In this document: piece by piece, positions 6,286-6,835 of the stretch | Position numbering within the stretch: position 1 is the stretch's first letter | How the letters are laid out: each line of letters begins with the position of its first letter | Source: an uncultured Porphyromonadaceae bacterium | Lineage (GTDB): Bacteria; Bacteroidota; Bacteroidia; Bacteroidales; Muribaculaceae | Direction: 5' to 3' | DNA: 6,835 bases | NCBI GenBank assembly: GCA_947176285.1 | Contig: CAMWQF010000154.1 | Location: 1 to 6,835 of the forward strand | The notes under the pieces: model-generated | What the model saw: only the letters and a program-made list of their open reading frames with translations | The model's database searches: none | Told to the model about the DNA's origin: nothing | Translations under genes and position numbers: made by a program

Positions 6286-6486
6286 TTAATCAGAGTCTTC
6301 TAGAATGAAAATGCTCTCGACCGACTTCCCAAAAAATTTGCTTATTTTGAGTGCTAACGGAGTTGATGGTAGAAACCGGTTTTTCTCAATGGCAACAATG
6401 GTCTGCCGGCTTACTCCGACAGCTTCGGCAAGTCGTTGTTGTGTAATGTCCAACTCTGCACGTTCAACTTTTATTCTATTCTTCAT
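6286..6486 (-). CDS. Short XRE/Cro-type helix-turn-helix regulator (YozG-like)
   Basis: A 66-residue protein that is almost entirely one Cro/C1-type HTH domain: MKNRIKVERAELDITQ, LAEAVGVSRQTIVAIEKNRFLPST at about residues 19-42, then LALKISKFFGKSVESIFILED. Stand-alone regulators of this type and length are common in Bacteria and typically sit in two-gene units with a small membrane protein. The ATG at 6486 is chosen because it gives the family N-terminus MKNRI; the frame extends to an ATG at 6537, but those 17 residues do not look like the family. The membrane partner expected upstream appears broken here, and the promoter that served it probably drives this gene now. The target is unknown; autoregulation is likely. 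Confidence 0.88.
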   Translation of the reverse strand: MKNRIKVERAELDITQQRLAEAVGVSRQTIVAIEKNRFLPSTPLALKISKFFGKSVESIFILEDSD

Positions 6487-6517
6487 CTTTAAACATCTTA
6501 TTATATCGTTGCATTTC

Positions 6518-6687
6518 TCATCGAAAATTACAAACAAATACTATAGGAAAGAGTACGAGATTTAACAGGGATGGCATTTCAAAAGAGGAGAAAAAACAGC
6601 AATAGAATAGCGTAAACAGAATCAATGAAGGAACAACATAATCCATCTTATCGGTTGGAAAATGTGGGGGAAAAGATAATTTTTCAT
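6518..6687 (-). pseudogene. Frameshifted, truncated remnant of a small membrane-protein gene
   Basis: Two short overlapping minus-strand frames together look like one broken gene. The first starts at an ATG at 6687 and reads MKNYLFPHIFQPIRWIM before reaching a TGA at 6622. The second frame (open to 6518) continues VPSLILFTLFYC and then FEMPSLLN and another hydrophobic run. Joining them needs a single inserted base near 6633-6637, after ATGTT. The join resembles, from memory, the start of Bacteroidota membrane proteins (MKK-LFPH-x-F/Y-KKIGWI then a VPxLILG helix and an FE-x-P-LN loop) encoded directly upstream of short XRE regulators. Those are longer, so the 3' part also seems lost. Supporting context is a consensus promoter placed about 30 bases before the 6687 ATG. 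Two tiny genuine peptides are the alternative. Confidence 0.45.
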
Positions 6688-6721
6688 AAATACGGACTTT
6701 TTAAGGATTTATTATCGAATG

Positions 6722-6753
6722 CAAAAGTAATTAATATTTTTCATTTAGACAAA
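6722..6753 (-). promoter_or_regulatory. Bacteroidota-type promoter upstream of the broken gene and XRE regulator
   Basis: On the minus strand TTTG (6753-6750) is followed by 20 bases and TACTTTTG (6729-6722), a full match to the TTTG/TAnnTTTG consensus. Transcription should start near 6714-6718, about 30 bases before the ATG of the broken membrane gene and about 230 bases before the XRE ATG. It is therefore placed for the lost gene, and the regulator now has a long leader made of its remains. Confidence 0.68.
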
Positions 6754-6835
6754 TATTCATTACATTTTGTATAGCAAACTTGATATTTTTTATAAGTAAG
6801 ATATAGAAGAATAGATTTATAGAGAAACACACATG
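6754..6835 (+). other. AT-rich upstream region of a possible plus-strand gene
   Basis: No gene is visible in these 82 bases. They are very AT-rich and end with an ATG at 6833-6835, preceded by AGAGAAACACAC, which could be the start of a gene continuing past the window. A TTTG at 6766-6769 is followed 21 bases later by TATAAGTA, a poor match to a Bacteroidota -7 element, so a divergent plus-strand promoter is possible but weakly supported. Confidence 0.25.

Noticed and set aside
6487..6537. Extended start of the XRE regulator at 6537
   Set aside because: The extra 17 residues do not resemble the family and overlap the broken-gene frame; MKNRI at 6486 is the usual start.
1..6835. TPP riboswitch, defence system, mobile element or CRISPR
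   Set aside because: The 5' end of the thiamine operon, where a riboswitch would be, is outside the window; no transposase, integrase, nuclease or repeat-spacer structure is visible on either strand.

Overview
The window looks like a Bacteroidales chromosome (phylum Bacteroidota). Three things point there: a thiH-thiF-tenA-thiD gene run with almost no Shine-Dalgarno sequences, two promoters of the Bacteroidota primary-sigma type (TTTG, 19-20 bases, TAnnTTTG), and a lipoprotein carrying the carboxypeptidase-regulatory-like and TonB C-terminal domains common in that phylum. Moderate GC fits a gut lineage such as Muribaculaceae or Bacteroidaceae, but the family is a guess.

Plus strand, 1-2261: the 3' part of a thiamine biosynthesis operon. 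It holds the last 35 codons of a probable thiH, then thiF, tenA and thiD. The genes are packed with a 1-base gap or ATGA overlaps, so they are probably translationally coupled. ThiF would adenylate the ThiS sulfur carrier, and ThiH would supply dehydroglycine for the thiazole. TenA plus ThiD would salvage and phosphorylate the pyrimidine. A perfect 22-bp palindrome beginning at the thiD stop codon is a likely bidirectional terminator.

Minus strand, 4983 down to 2299: a Ytr-like cassette. It has a strong promoter whose predicted transcription start lies inside a perfect 24-bp palindrome (probable operator), then an ABC ATPase, a six-helix membrane protein (TAATG overlap) and a short YtrA-type GntR repressor (4-base gap). 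After these come a doubtful 21-codon hydrophobic ORF and a two-helix bacterial PH-domain protein that meets thiD tail to tail. The simplest reading is an autoregulated envelope or stress transporter operon.

Minus strand, 6753 down to 5005: a second strong promoter, the frameshifted remains of a small membrane-protein gene, a 66-residue XRE/Cro-type regulator, and a 398-residue lipoprotein with carboxypeptidase-regulatory-like, WG-repeat-like and TonB C-terminal segments. The last ~80 bases are AT-rich and end in an ATG that may start a plus-strand gene outside the window.

I see no CRISPR array, insertion sequence, tRNA or rRNA, and no clearly new multi-gene system. The most notable points are the ThiF lacking every canonical zinc and acyl-disulfide cysteine, the promoter/palindrome arrangement of the ABC operon, the decayed gene upstream of the XRE regulator, and the domain mix in the lipoprotein.
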